Positions 25,751 to 34,195 of a stretch of DNA of 64,000 nucleotides are shown in pieces. The DNA is from an uncultured Ferrovum sp. (GTDB taxonomy: Bacteria > Pseudomonadota > Gammaproteobacteria > Burkholderiales > Ferrovaceae): positions 1 through 64,000 of the forward strand of contig CAITLJ010000054.1 of NCBI GenBank assembly GCA_903893215.1, in the 5' to 3' direction. Within the stretch, counting starts at the first letter, position 1. Every line of letters starts with the position of its first letter. The notes beneath the pieces were generated by a model. The model saw nothing but the letters and a program-made list of their open reading frames with translations. It was not told the DNA's origin and did not search any database. The translations under genes were made by a program, and so were the position numbers.

Positions 25751-27856
25751 TCAGGCGTTTGTTGCCGGTCGCTGCCGCAATACCGTCCGCGCCGGGCTGA
25801 CGCGCACCAGTTCGCTGCGCAGCAGCGGCAGGGGTTCGCCGTGCAGGCTGCAGGCCACCAGTTCGGCCATCAGCGAGCACCAAACCACGCCGCGCGAGGC
25901 CAGCGCACGCAGGTGCCAGACGCCAGGCAGGTCTGCGTCGGCGCCGGCAATCGGCAGACGATCCGCCGCCACGCTGCGCCAGCCCACCCGGCCGCCCAAG
26001 ACCCGGGCGTCTGCCAGCGCGGGTCCACCGATGCGCGCAGCCCGTGCCAGGTTTTCGGCAATCCCGGCGGCGGTTGGCCCGGTCGGGCCGCTGCGATCAT
26101 AGGTGGCGCCCACGCTCAGATTGCCATCCGCCATCGGGCTCAGGTAACCCTCGTTGCAGATCACCAGGTCGAGACCCCGGTCGTCGGTCGCGCGCAGCTG
26201 AGTGATCTCGCCGCGCAGCGCCTGCAGGGGGCGTGCATCGCTGGCGAGAAAGGCGGTGCCTGCATTGCGCAGCGGGGCAAACGGCGGCGCATGCCCCGCA
26301 GTGCCTGTTCCTGCTGCGGATCGGGTCGGTGCGTCGCTGGCGGGGTGCACCGTGCGCCCGTCCGCATTCTGCGGTGGATGTCCGGCATCCACGGGCGCGT
26401 CGCCGGCACCGCTGCAGAACACCACGTGATCGGTTTCGCTCACACACTGGCCGTCGTCGGTCATGACTTGCCAGCGCGTGCCATTGCCGGTCGGCTGGAT
26501 GCCGCTGACATGGCAGGACCATAGGCACCGCAGTTGGCCAGGCCAGTGCGCCGCGTCCTTCAGGGCTTCCTGACACAGCCGTGCCGGCTCGGCCCAGCCG
26601 CCGAGCGCAAACATCAGTCCGCCATGGGTGTGCGCCAAGCCGCAACGCTGCGCCACCTGCCGCGCGTCCAGCCAGTGCACGTATTCGCCCGGCCAGTCCT
26701 TGCCAGTCAGCAGTGCCGCCCAGTCGGCGGCCTGATCCGCATCCTGTGCCAGTTGCAGTACACCGGTCGGGTGCCAGCCGCTGCGCGGTGGCGTTTGTGG
26801 TCCGGTCCCGTCATCGTGACCAGCCGCCCAGGCGCGGATGGTGTGCAGAAAAGCCGAGCGGGTCAGCCGGGTCACCGGATTGTCGTCGCGTGACCAGAGC
26901 GGTCGCACCACGCCGCTTGGATTGCCCGAGGCCGCCAGTCCTGCGCCGGCGGCTGCATCGATCAGGCTTACCTGCCAGCCACGCTGCAGCAGTGCGCGTG
27001 CCAGGGTGGTGCCGGCCAGCCCTGCGCCGACGATGGTGACCGACTGTACCGTCGCCGGCTGCGCAGCAGGCGGGGAGTTGCCGTGCAGAACGTCGATGGC
27101 GGCCTGACCCGGCAATACCACGTCGGTGCAGGGCGCGCCAGCAAGCTGCGGTGTCCCCGTGCGCGTGCCTTGCAGCATGTGAAATTTGCCGGCGATGCCA
27201 GGCTGGCGCTGCACGGCAAATCCGGCATCCGTCAGTGCCCGGCGCACTTCGCCGGCCGTGCACCAGGTGGCCAGTCGCGCACCCGGACGGGCCAGCCTTG
27301 CCAGTTGTCGGCAGACGTCCGTGGACCACAGGGCCGGGTTGCGGTCAGGGGCGAAGCCATCCATGAATACCACATCTGCCTGCAGGACAAGCTCGGCGAG
27401 TGCCGCCGCGCCGTCGCCATGGACCAGGGTGAGCGTGACCCGGCCGCCTGCAAAACTCAGCCGGTGGCAGCCGGCCAGCGGCAGTGGCCATTGCTGGCGC
27501 AGGGCGCGCGCGGCTGCTGCCAGCCCGGGTTCGGCCGCATGCGCACGCGCCAGATCGGACAGGGCGACCGGATGTTTTTCGATGCTGACGAAGTGCAGGC
27601 GCGCGCAGCGCTGCGGGTCATCCTGCCAGGCCTGCCACGTGGCCAGAAAGTTGAAGCCCAGGCCAAAGCCGGTTTCCAGCACGGTGAAGACGGCGCGACC
27701 GCGCCAGTCCTGCGGCAGGCGGGTCTGCGCCAGAAACACCTGCTGCGCCTGCACCAGTGCGCCGGCAGGACCGTGGTAGTTGTCCTGATACTGCTCGGCA
27801 AAGGGGCCATGCGCACCGGCAGTCAACTGCGCTTGTGGCAGCGCGGAGGCTGCCAA
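25751..27856 (-). CDS. mnmC: Bifunctional tRNA mnm5U methyltransferase/oxidoreductase MnmC
   Basis: About 701 residues. It makes the last two steps of 5-methylaminomethyl-2-thiouridine at the tRNA wobble base. The N-terminal methyltransferase domain has FTVLETGFGLGFNFLATWQA (SAM site) and VVFMDGFAPDRNPALWS. The C-terminal FAD domain starts VTIVGAGLAGTTLARALLQR (about 275-300) and ends GGRVGWRSVAADRLPIAG. There is no ATG in front of the conserved region: the best start is TTG 27856, five bases after the DUF192 stop with AGTGAG ahead of it; TTG 27871 is the alternative. An extra Ala/Pro/Thr-rich stretch (about 505-535) makes it longer than the usual 650-670. Confidence 0.93.
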   Translation of the reverse strand: MAASALPQAQLTAGAHGPFAEQYQDNYHGPAGALVQAQQVFLAQTRLPQDWRGRAVFTVLETGFGLGFNFLATWQAWQDDPQRCARLHFVSIEKHPVALSDLARAHAAEPGLAAAARALRQQWPLPLAGCHRLSFAGGRVTLTLVHGDGAAALAELVLQADVVFMDGFAPDRNPALWSTDVCRQLARLARPGARLATWCTAGEVRRALTDAGFAVQRQPGIAGKFHMLQGTRTGTPQLAGAPCTDVVLPGQAAIDVLHGNSPPAAQPATVQSVTIVGAGLAGTTLARALLQRGWQVSLIDAAAGAGLAASGNPSGVVRPLWSRDDNPVTRLTRSAFLHTIRAWAAGHDDGTGPQTPPRSGWHPTGVLQLAQDADQAADWAALLTGKDWPGEYVHWLDARQVAQRCGLAHTHGGLMFALGGWAEPARLCQEALKDAAHWPGQLRCLWSCHVSGIQPTGNGTRWQVMTDDGQCVSETDHVVFCSGAGDAPVDAGHPPQNADGRTVHPASDAPTRSAAGTGTAGHAPPFAPLRNAGTAFLASDARPLQALRGEITQLRATDDRGLDLVICNEGYLSPMADGNLSVGATYDRSGPTGPTAAGIAENLARAARIGGPALADARVLGGRVGWRSVAADRLPIAGADADLPGVWHLRALASRGVVWCSLMAELVACSLHGEPLPLLRSELVRVSPARTVLRQRPATNA

Positions 27857-27860
27857 TGAC

Positions 27861-28457
27861 TCACTGGTCAAGGCTGACTGGCGGCAGGCCCAGCACCCGG
27901 CCACCCGGCACCCAGTGGTGGCGATCAAACCAGCCCTGCGTCATTTCGAGCGCATAGCGCGCGGGCTGGGTGGCACCGTGCGGTGTCAGGGTGGCGGCTG
28001 CCATTTCCTCGATGTTGATGATCGTGCCCTGCGCGTCGATAAAGGCCACACTGAGCGGGATCAGCGTATTTTTCATCCACATCCGGTGCAGGTCATTCTG
28101 CGCGAACACAAACAGCATGCCCTGATCCGTACCCAGCCGGGTACGGAACATCAGACCACGCTCGCGGCTGACCTCGGTGGCCGCCACTTCCGCGCAGGCG
28201 ACGCCCTGGATCGACTGCAATGCAATCAAGCCGGACGGACAGCGCGTGTCCCCGGCGGCCTGCACCGGGGTCGGCAGCAGCGCCAGGCCTGCAGGCAACA
28301 CGACGGCTGGCGCCCGTCCCACCAGCCACCGGACCAGCCGCAACGGGCTGACTACCCCTGTGGCGGCCAGCGCGCCCCACCAGCCGCGGTGTGGAATACG
28401 CGCAAGCCCTTGCGCTTGTTGCGCCGTCATGGCGCGCTGCCGTGCTGGTATCGTCAT
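27861..28457 (-). CDS. DUF192 family exported protein
   Basis: 198 residues. An N-terminal segment with a hydrophobic span (APAVVLPAGLALLPTPVQAA) acts as signal or anchor. The DUF192 domain covers about 80-195: ERGLMFRTRLGTDQGMLFVF, HRMWMKNTLIPLSVAFID and GTIINIEEM are the typical motifs. The function of the family is unknown; members are small, periplasmic or membrane-anchored. Met 28457 is the likely start; the frame is open further upstream but low in coding character. It immediately precedes mnmC in the same direction, an arrangement suggesting co-transcription. Confidence 0.85.
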   Translation of the reverse strand: MTIPARQRAMTAQQAQGLARIPHRGWWGALAATGVVSPLRLVRWLVGRAPAVVLPAGLALLPTPVQAAGDTRCPSGLIALQSIQGVACAEVAATEVSRERGLMFRTRLGTDQGMLFVFAQNDLHRMWMKNTLIPLSVAFIDAQGTIINIEEMAAATLTPHGATQPARYALEMTQGWFDRHHWVPGGRVLGLPPVSLDQ

Positions 28458-28486
28458 GCCGACATGATGCCCTAGCCGAGGTTTGC

Positions 28487-28957
28487 ATGCATCCTTCCGC
28501 CCCAGTCCCGCCGGGCTTCGGCACCCCACTTGCGCCCGACCTGCCGGCCCTGCGCCGCTTGCTGGCACTGCGATTTGCGCGGCGGGCGGCCTTGCAGAAC
28601 GCACTGCTCGATGCCTTGTTTGGAGTGGCCGATCTGGCTGCCCTTGGCGCGGCGCAGGGCCGTCGCTTGCAGGCCTTGCTCGAAGCCCGCAGCGATGAAC
28701 AGCTGGAGCAGATTGCGCGCCACGGTCATGCCGGGCGCACGTGCCTGCAGGTGCGCTTTGCGGTGCAGTTTGACGGGGAGCCAACCGCTGACGAATATCG
28801 AGCGATGGAGTGCGGCCTGCTTGCGCTGCTGGCGACCCAGCCGTGGCCGGCGCCTACAGTCACCGTGCGCGCCGTGCTGCTCGACGGGCTGGCCGCCGAC
28901 GCATGCCCCGCTCAGGGAACGCGGGCGAGCGCGCGTTGCAGTCCTTCGGGGTCATAG
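28487..28957 (+). CDS. Small Ala/Leu-rich protein of unknown function
   Basis: 156 residues, start ATG with GAGG seven bases before it. The N-terminal two-thirds are helical and rich in Ala, Leu and Arg (LRRLLALRFARRAALQNALL), followed by RTCLQVRFAVQFDGEPTADE. No signal peptide, no membrane span, no family that I recognise. It is divergent from the DUF192 gene with 29 bp between and its 3' end overlaps the convergent PilT-like gene by 46 bp, so the C-terminus may be mis-framed or the gene may be marginal. Confidence 0.5.
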   Translation: MHPSAPVPPGFGTPLAPDLPALRRLLALRFARRAALQNALLDALFGVADLAALGAAQGRRLQALLEARSDEQLEQIARHGHAGRTCLQVRFAVQFDGEPTADEYRAMECGLLALLATQPWPAPTVTVRAVLLDGLAADACPAQGTRASARCSPSGS

Positions 28958-30027
28958 CTGTCACGCAGGGCGTCTTCAAAGCGCAGCACTTCGCGGCGCA
29001 CGTGATCGGCCAGTACTGTGTTGAGCAGGGTGCCGGCTTCCTGACGATGGCCGTGTGTGGTCACGGCATTTTCCAGTTGGGCTAATTTGCCCTGCCGGAT
29101 CACAGCGGCAATTGCCGGCGTGTTGATCAGCACTTCGCAGCTCAGCACCAGCCGTCGGCTGTCGGCGGAGGGACTCAGCACCTGGCAGTCGATGCAGCGC
29201 AACACTGCGGCCAGCAGGGTACGCCGCTGCTGCAATTCGTCGCCGCTGTAAAAGGCCAGCAGGGCCTGACAGGCTTCCTCTGCGCTGCGCGCATGCAAGG
29301 TGCCGATCACCAGATGGCCGGCATCGGCCGCCTGCAGCATGGTATCCACCGTGGCGCGGTCACGGCATTCCCCGATCATCAGCACGTCCGGCCGTTGTCG
29401 GCGCGCCGCCTCCAGTCCATGCGTGAAATCGGGTAAGTGGGTGGGTATTTCGCGCTGTGTGATCACGCCGCGCCCGGGCGCGAGCAGATACTCGATGGGT
29501 TGTTCCACCGTCAGTACGTGCGCGGCGTGGTGCCGGTTGATATGCTCCAGCAGGGCTGCCTGGGTGGTGGTCTTGCCGGATCCGGTGGGGCCGGTGACCA
29601 GGATCAGGCCGCGCTGCAGGGATTCGACCTGGGTCAGCAGGCTGTGCGGCAGGCCCAACCTGCCCGGGTCGGGCACGTGGAAGGGTAGCCAGCGCACGGT
29701 CACGGCCAGCCGCTCACCTGGCCCGCAACGAAATACATTGCAGCGCAGGCGGGAATGCTCGCCCAGCGTCAGCGCCGCATCGAAATGCCCTCCGCCCTGC
29801 TGCAGCCGGTTGCGCCAGTCGGGGTCAATCCAGGTGGCGAAGGCTTCCACGTCATGCGCGTCGAGCGCTGCGCCCTCCGGCGGCGCATATCCACGTGGTC
29901 CGCGCACGGCCAGCGCCTCGCCGGTGCGCACCTGGACGTCGGTGAAGCAGCGACCGGCCAGCACCAGACCGAGCAGGCTCCGCACCGCCAGGGGTGTCGG
30001 TGGGATATCCATGGGGCAATCGTCCAT
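28912..30027 (-). CDS. PilT/PilU-like retraction ATPase paralog
   Basis: 371 residues. An N-terminal PAS-like region, then Walker A GPTGSGKTTTQAALLEHI (about 150), the Asp-box VEQPIEYL (usually EDPIE; here Asp is replaced by Gln), Walker B RPDVLMIGECRD and His-box HLVIGTLHARSAEEA. The C-terminal AIAAVIRQGKLAQLENA corresponds to the PilT AIRNLIRE segment. It belongs to the secretion-ATPase superfamily that disassembles type IV pili, but stands alone here and is more divergent than PilT or PilU, so a specialised motor or an unlinked paralog is likely. Confidence 0.85.
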   Translation of the reverse strand: MDDCPMDIPPTPLAVRSLLGLVLAGRCFTDVQVRTGEALAVRGPRGYAPPEGAALDAHDVEAFATWIDPDWRNRLQQGGGHFDAALTLGEHSRLRCNVFRCGPGERLAVTVRWLPFHVPDPGRLGLPHSLLTQVESLQRGLILVTGPTGSGKTTTQAALLEHINRHHAAHVLTVEQPIEYLLAPGRGVITQREIPTHLPDFTHGLEAARRQRPDVLMIGECRDRATVDTMLQAADAGHLVIGTLHARSAEEACQALLAFYSGDELQQRRTLLAAVLRCIDCQVLSPSADSRRLVLSCEVLINTPAIAAVIRQGKLAQLENAVTTHGHRQEAGTLLNTVLADHVRREVLRFEDALRDSYDPEGLQRALARVP

Positions 30028-30365
30028 GCGGAATCAGGAGGGGAGCAGCAGCACGACAGGCAGTACACCTGGCAGCGCTTTGCGGTTTTCCAGCAATCTA
30101 GCATGGCGGGGCGGCAGCGGGCGTCGGCCAAAGGTCATGCTTTTGCGCTGTTCCGCGCGGCTTCAAAGCCCTCGCCGCGGCAGACTGGCCGTGCATGCTT
30201 TTGCGTTCCTTTCCGGAACCACTTCTTTTTGAAGTGACAGATGCAACCAGGGATGTCCAGCCAGTCCGGCGCGCAGTTTCCGTTCCTTTTCGGTGCGGCC
30301 TGCCTGCCTGTCTGTCCACACATCCTCATCAGCAGACGGCACCCCTCGGGTGTCGGCCTGCAGGC
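30028..30365. other. Long intergenic region before the leader
   Basis: No gene found. It holds the promoter area for the minus-strand PilT-like gene, a small hairpin ACTTC-TTTTT-GAAGT (30221-30235), a hairpin CACCC/GGGTG near 30340-30352 and the palindrome GCCTGCAGGC (30356-30365). The region closest to the downstream gene forms the leader described separately. Confidence 0.4.
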
Positions 30366-30431
30366 AAGCCGGATGGTACGCACCGCCATCCGGCGGGTGT
30401 TGTGCCTCCGGCTTTTTTTTGTGGAGGCACA
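30366..30431 (+). promoter_or_regulatory. Leader RNA with mutually exclusive hairpins and masked ribosome binding site
   Basis: Three pairings compete. Stem 1: GCCGGATGG (30368-30376) with CCATCCGGC (30386-30394), 9 bp. Stem 2: AAGCCGGA (30366-30373) with TCCGGCTT (30407-30414), running into an 8-T tract (30413-30420) as in a terminator. Stem 3: TGTGCCTCC (30401-30409) with GGAGGCACA (30423-30431), 9 bp, which buries the GGAGG that lies six bases before the ATG at 30434. Stem 2 excludes both others. The design is that of an attenuator or riboswitch, but it matches no class that I can identify. Confidence 0.5.
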
Positions 30432-30433
30432 TC

Positions 30434-31642
30434 ATGTTCGGTTTTGCATTTCAGATGGCGTTGTTGCCGGTCCTGGGGCTGGTTGCGGGAGTGAAGTGGA
30501 TGGTGCGTCGTTATCGTCGTAAAAAACTCGGTTTTCGCAGCATGGCTGTCCCGGCCTTTCCGCATCAGCGGCCACCGCCGGACGCTGCGCTATCCCGGGT
30601 TGGGCTGCCGCCAGACGGTCCGCGGCCCTTGTCTGGTGGGGGCGTGATGGTCAACGGCGCGGCGGGTGCAGGTGCAGGTGTGAGTGCACCGGTTGATCCG
30701 GCGGCCACCGACCAGGCGCGTCGTGCCGAGCAGGCCAGCCCGTACGAGGAAGCCAATGGTGACCCCGATTACGTGCTTGCCAGCTTTCACACCCGCGAGG
30801 GCGACGGTTTTCGCATCATTTTTCATTTCCAGTTAAAGCGGCAGGAAGTGCGCCGTGCGGTCTGGCTCGACTTCAACCGGCTGGCCAAACGGATGGGACG
30901 GGACAAGGCCTGGGCCATGCGTGGCCGGCTCGGTCATGGCCAGATGCGCTTTGCCGTCGATCAACCCACCCGGCCCTGGGGGCGCATCGAACTGCCGACG
31001 GCCTGGCTGGCCGTGGACTCGACCCGGGTGCAAAAGGCACGCACCTTCATGCTTGACACCCTCGATGCCGTCAACGCAATGATCGAGGATGGCGGCATGG
31101 ACCTGGTATCGGGCAAGCACAAGGCGATACCAGCCGGCGATCCGCGTCCCACCCCCGAGTCGCTGGCTGCTGCTGCCACGACCGGTTCCGGCAAGCCAAC
31201 ACGCAAGCCACGTGGCGCGCAAGCCGAACTGTTCGTCACGGCGCCTGCCGGTGGTGGCTCAGGTTCGGTCTTGCCACCGCAGGAGCCGCCGTCGGGTGGA
31301 CTGGCACATCCGTACCAGCCCGCCCCGCCGCCCGACCGTTCCGATCCCAATGCCGGGTTGCCTGCCGGTGTGGTACCGGAGCATGTCTGCACCGGCTTCC
31401 TGGCGGCCACCGGCGTCACCGAGCGGACGGACAGCAACGGCAAGCAGTACCGCATTTTTTATGCAGACGTGGACGTCGACGGTCGCCTGCAAAGGCTCAC
31501 CGGCGCCGATCTCGAACGCGCGCTGGTCGATGCCCGCGCATCGGTTGGTATGAAGATGCGGCTGCAACATCTGGGCTACGTGCCAGTCAATGGTGGCCGG
31601 CACAAGCGCAAGGTCTGGAATGCAGTGGTACTGCCTGACTGA
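30434..31642 (+). CDS. Membrane-anchored protein of unknown function with KfrB-like C-terminus
   Basis: 402 residues. One N-terminal membrane span (FQMALLPVLGLVAGVKWMV) followed by RRYRRKK places the rest in the cytoplasm. A central conserved-looking domain (about 110-240) contains HFQLKRQEVRRAVWLDFNRL and TAWLAVDSTRVQKARTFML. A Gly/Pro-rich linker follows, then a C-terminal domain (about 318-402) with YRIFYADVDVDG, GADLERALVDARASVG and RKVWNAVVLPD. That tail resembles, by eye, the KfrB-type domain seen in plasmid and integrative-element proteins. The ATG has an ideal GGAGG. The gene is a single unit between a structured leader and a strong terminator. Confidence 0.7.
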   Translation: MFGFAFQMALLPVLGLVAGVKWMVRRYRRKKLGFRSMAVPAFPHQRPPPDAALSRVGLPPDGPRPLSGGGVMVNGAAGAGAGVSAPVDPAATDQARRAEQASPYEEANGDPDYVLASFHTREGDGFRIIFHFQLKRQEVRRAVWLDFNRLAKRMGRDKAWAMRGRLGHGQMRFAVDQPTRPWGRIELPTAWLAVDSTRVQKARTFMLDTLDAVNAMIEDGGMDLVSGKHKAIPAGDPRPTPESLAAAATTGSGKPTRKPRGAQAELFVTAPAGGGSGSVLPPQEPPSGGLAHPYQPAPPPDRSDPNAGLPAGVVPEHVCTGFLAATGVTERTDSNGKQYRIFYADVDVDGRLQRLTGADLERALVDARASVGMKMRLQHLGYVPVNGGRHKRKVWNAVVLPD

Positions 31643-31660
31643 ACATGATTGACCCTTCGC

Positions 31661-31695
31661 CCTGACTGCGCGGCAACGCGCAGTCAGGTTTTTTT
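31661..31695 (+). terminator. Rho-independent terminator after the 30434 gene
   Basis: Twelve-base perfect stem CCTGACTGCGCG / CGCGCAGTCAGG with a GCAA loop, then seven T. It lies 19 bp after the stop codon. Confidence 0.95.
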
Positions 31696-31724
31696 GTCGG
31701 ACTGTCTGGGTCGAACCGCCGGCG

Positions 31725-32849
31725 TCAGCCCAATTCCCTGGTGTCCATGTTCTTCGGCCGCTTGCCCACCGGTATCTGCAGCGTCTGCTCGCGGCCGTTG
31801 CGCTGGATCTTGAGCCGCACTTCCTGACCCGGATGGGTGCCGGCAAACAGCGCCAAGGCTTGCGTGCTGCTCTGGATGGGACTGCCGTTGAGTGCCAGCA
31901 GCACATCGCCCGGACGCAATCCGGCCCGCTCGCCGGGGCTGCCGCGCACCAGTCCTGCCACGTACACGCCGCCCTGCAGGCCGAGCGCCTGCGCGGCGTC
32001 GGCGGCAATATCCTGCGGTTCGATGCCGAGCCAGCCGCGTGCCACGGCACCGTGCGCCACCAGTTGTTCCATCACCTGACGCACGATGCTCTCCGGAATG
32101 GCAAAGCCGATGCCCAGCGAGCCACCGTTCTTCGAGTAGATCGCGCTGTTGATACCAATCAGGTGGCCATTCACATCGACCAGTGCTCCGCCCGAGTTGC
32201 CCGGGTTGATCGCCGCATCGGTCTGGATGAAGCTTTCCAGCACGTTGATCCCCAGGTTGCTGCGGCCGAGTGCGCTCACGATGCCCATCGTGACGGTCTG
32301 GCCCACGCCGAACGGATTGCCGATGGCGAGCACGTAATCCCCGACTTGCAGGTTGTCGGAACGCGCCCAGGTGATCGGCACCAGGTTGCGCGCATCCACC
32401 TTGAGCACAGCCAGGTCAGTTTCCGGGTCGGTGCCGATGATGCGTGCCGGCAGTTTGCGGCCGTCATTCAGTGCCACTTCCACCTGATCCGCGCCTTCCA
32501 CCACATGGTTGTTGGTAAGGATATGCCCCTCGCTGTCGGCCACCACCCCGGAGCCCAGGCTGTTCTGGGTGCGTTGCTCGATACCGCCGGGCACATTGAA
32601 GAACTGGCGGAATACCGGATCGTCGAACAGCGGGTTGCGTGGAATACGCAGGGCCTTGGTGGTGTAAATGTTGACCACCGAGACCTGGGCCTTGCGGGCA
32701 GCCGGCGCCAGACTGGGTTGGCGCTGCGCCGTGGCAGGGGCCTCCTGCAGACTGAGCGCCGTTGCTGTGGTCGGCAGGATCAGCGGGGCGGTACCCAGGC
32801 CCAACAGGGTCAGGGCGGTGGTGAGTGTGGAACGGATCAACTTCGACAT
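31725..32849 (-). CDS. HtrA/DegQ-type periplasmic serine protease with one PDZ domain
   Basis: 374 residues: signal or anchor sequence (STLTTALTLLGLGTAPLILP), trypsin-like domain with His in ILTNNHVVEGADQ, Asp in TDLAVLKVDA and Ser in AINPGNSGGALVDVNG, then a single PDZ domain (about 275-355; RGSPGERAGLRPGDVLLALN). It degrades or refolds damaged envelope proteins. One PDZ is the DegS-like architecture, and the loop QTVTMGIVSALGRSNLG is typical. The ATG at 32849 is chosen because GGAG precedes it. No regulator or sigma-E genes adjoin it. Confidence 0.93.
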   Translation of the reverse strand: MSKLIRSTLTTALTLLGLGTAPLILPTTATALSLQEAPATAQRQPSLAPAARKAQVSVVNIYTTKALRIPRNPLFDDPVFRQFFNVPGGIEQRTQNSLGSGVVADSEGHILTNNHVVEGADQVEVALNDGRKLPARIIGTDPETDLAVLKVDARNLVPITWARSDNLQVGDYVLAIGNPFGVGQTVTMGIVSALGRSNLGINVLESFIQTDAAINPGNSGGALVDVNGHLIGINSAIYSKNGGSLGIGFAIPESIVRQVMEQLVAHGAVARGWLGIEPQDIAADAAQALGLQGGVYVAGLVRGSPGERAGLRPGDVLLALNGSPIQSSTQALALFAGTHPGQEVRLKIQRNGREQTLQIPVGKRPKNMDTRELG

Positions 32850-33268
32850 GCGGATTCTCCACAAGCAGGGGCAGTAGTCAGGCGGTCAGCGCATACCAGG
32901 CGAGGACTTTTGGTGCATGGCTGATCCAAAGCAGGGCGACGCAGGCCATCCGTTGGCCGCTGGGTGCCCCTACGAACAGACAGGTGGGTGTCAATGCGGT
33001 CCGGTTCAAGGGGCGACAACACGTTTTGCTGCAATTTGCAGTGCTTTTCGAAGAGTTGGCCCGGCTCGTGCTTATAGAGCAATGTGAAGCGCGGTGCGCC
33101 CTGCGTGCCAGCTTCATTTTCTCCTCCGAGAGCGGCTTCGCCCGTTGGTGCTACGCGCCAACGGGTTTTTTTTGTGCGGGCGATCCGCCCCGCCCCCACC
33201 CAACGGGTCTGCCATCCCCTTTGTGTTAAATTCGCCGGACGGGCCTTCGCCCGGGTATCGGTTGCCGC
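32850..33268. other. Long intergenic region holding a strong terminator
   Basis: No coding gene supported. It separates the protease gene from the CobD-like gene. A plus-strand terminator sits at 33141-33173, and a second copy of its 3' arm, CCAACGGG, recurs at 33200-33207, so two downstream arms could compete for CCCGTTGG. Near the gene there is a CGGGC-CTTC-GCCCG hairpin (about 33239-33252). A short RNA ending at the terminator is possible. Confidence 0.4.
33141..33173 (+). terminator. Rho-independent terminator, about 100 bp ahead of the CobD-like gene
   Basis: CCCGTTGG pairs with CCAACGGG, extended inward by TG/CG across a CTACG loop, followed by eight T. There is no plus-strand protein gene directly upstream, so it ends either a leader transcript or a small RNA. 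Confidence 0.85.
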
Positions 33269-34195
33269 ATGACATTCCTGTCCGTCCTTTTCGCCCTGAT
33301 CCTTGAACACTACGTAAGCTGGCATCGGCGCGATCGCCTGCTGGCGCCCTACTTGCGCTGGACGGCGTGGCTGCGCCGGGTGCTCGACTCGGGCACGGCG
33401 CGCCACGGCATCCTGGCGCTGGTGCTGGCCCTGCTGCCAGTGTTGGCGTTGGGCGTCCTGCTGCATTTCGGTCCCTTGTTGCTGGGCGGCGTTGCGCTGG
33501 CCTGGCTGGTGGACCTGCTCGTACTGGGGGCGGTGATCGACTTCAAGACGCTGTCCGACCGCCTTGGGCAGATCGGCAGCCTGTTGCGCAGTGAACACTG
33601 GCCGCAGGCCGCCGCCGCCATCGAAGACTGGGAAGGCGGGGCGCTGCCCGGCGAGTTCGATGGCGCGGGGTTGGCCTCGCGCGCCATCCAGCTAGCGCTG
33701 CTGCACGCCCACTGGCGCGTGCTGGTGCCGATCCTGTGGTTTGTGCTGCTGCCGGGCGCCTGCGGACCGCTGCTGTATTCGGCGACGCTCACCGTGCAAC
33801 GCCAATGGCTGGCTGCCGGCGCCGATGGTGGCGAATTCGGCCGTCCGGCGGCCATCCTGCTGGGCTGGCTGGACTGGTTGCCGGCGCGACTTACCGCCCT
33901 GTCCTTCGCCGTGGTAGGCAACTTTGAGGAGTCATTGTTCTGCTGGCGCAACCAGACCCACCAGACGCCCGCCGACGATGCGCGCGTGGTGCTGGCCGCT
34001 GGCGCGGGCGCTATCGGCGTGCACTTTGAGCCAGCGCCAGTGTTGCCTTATGGCGTGATCAACGGCGATCTTGGGACGGGAGATTTTCCGGGCGCCGAGC
34101 ATTTGCAGAACGCCGAAGGTCTGCTGGCGCGCACGCTGGTGCTGTCGGTCGTGTTGCTCGGCCTGCTCACCCTGGGCGGCCTGGTCAGCATCTAG
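33269..34195 (+). CDS. CobD/CbiB-like membrane protein
   Basis: 308 residues with four to five membrane spans. It begins MTFLSVLFALILEHYVSWHR, and contains WLDWLPARLTALSFAVVGNF and a C-terminal GAEHLQNAEGLLARTLVLSV, the betaproteobacterial CobD/CbiB-family (also AmpE-like) pattern. True CobD attaches aminopropanol in cobalamin synthesis; this branch lies outside any cobalamin cluster, so that activity is not assured. The ATG at 33269 is the first start with the family N-terminus. Its stop overlaps the convergent rsgA end by 4 bp. Confidence 0.75.
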   Translation: MTFLSVLFALILEHYVSWHRRDRLLAPYLRWTAWLRRVLDSGTARHGILALVLALLPVLALGVLLHFGPLLLGGVALAWLVDLLVLGAVIDFKTLSDRLGQIGSLLRSEHWPQAAAAIEDWEGGALPGEFDGAGLASRAIQLALLHAHWRVLVPILWFVLLPGACGPLLYSATLTVQRQWLAAGADGGEFGRPAAILLGWLDWLPARLTALSFAVVGNFEESLFCWRNQTHQTPADDARVVLAAGAGAIGVHFEPAPVLPYGVINGDLGTGDFPGAEHLQNAEGLLARTLVLSVVLLGLLTLGGLVSI

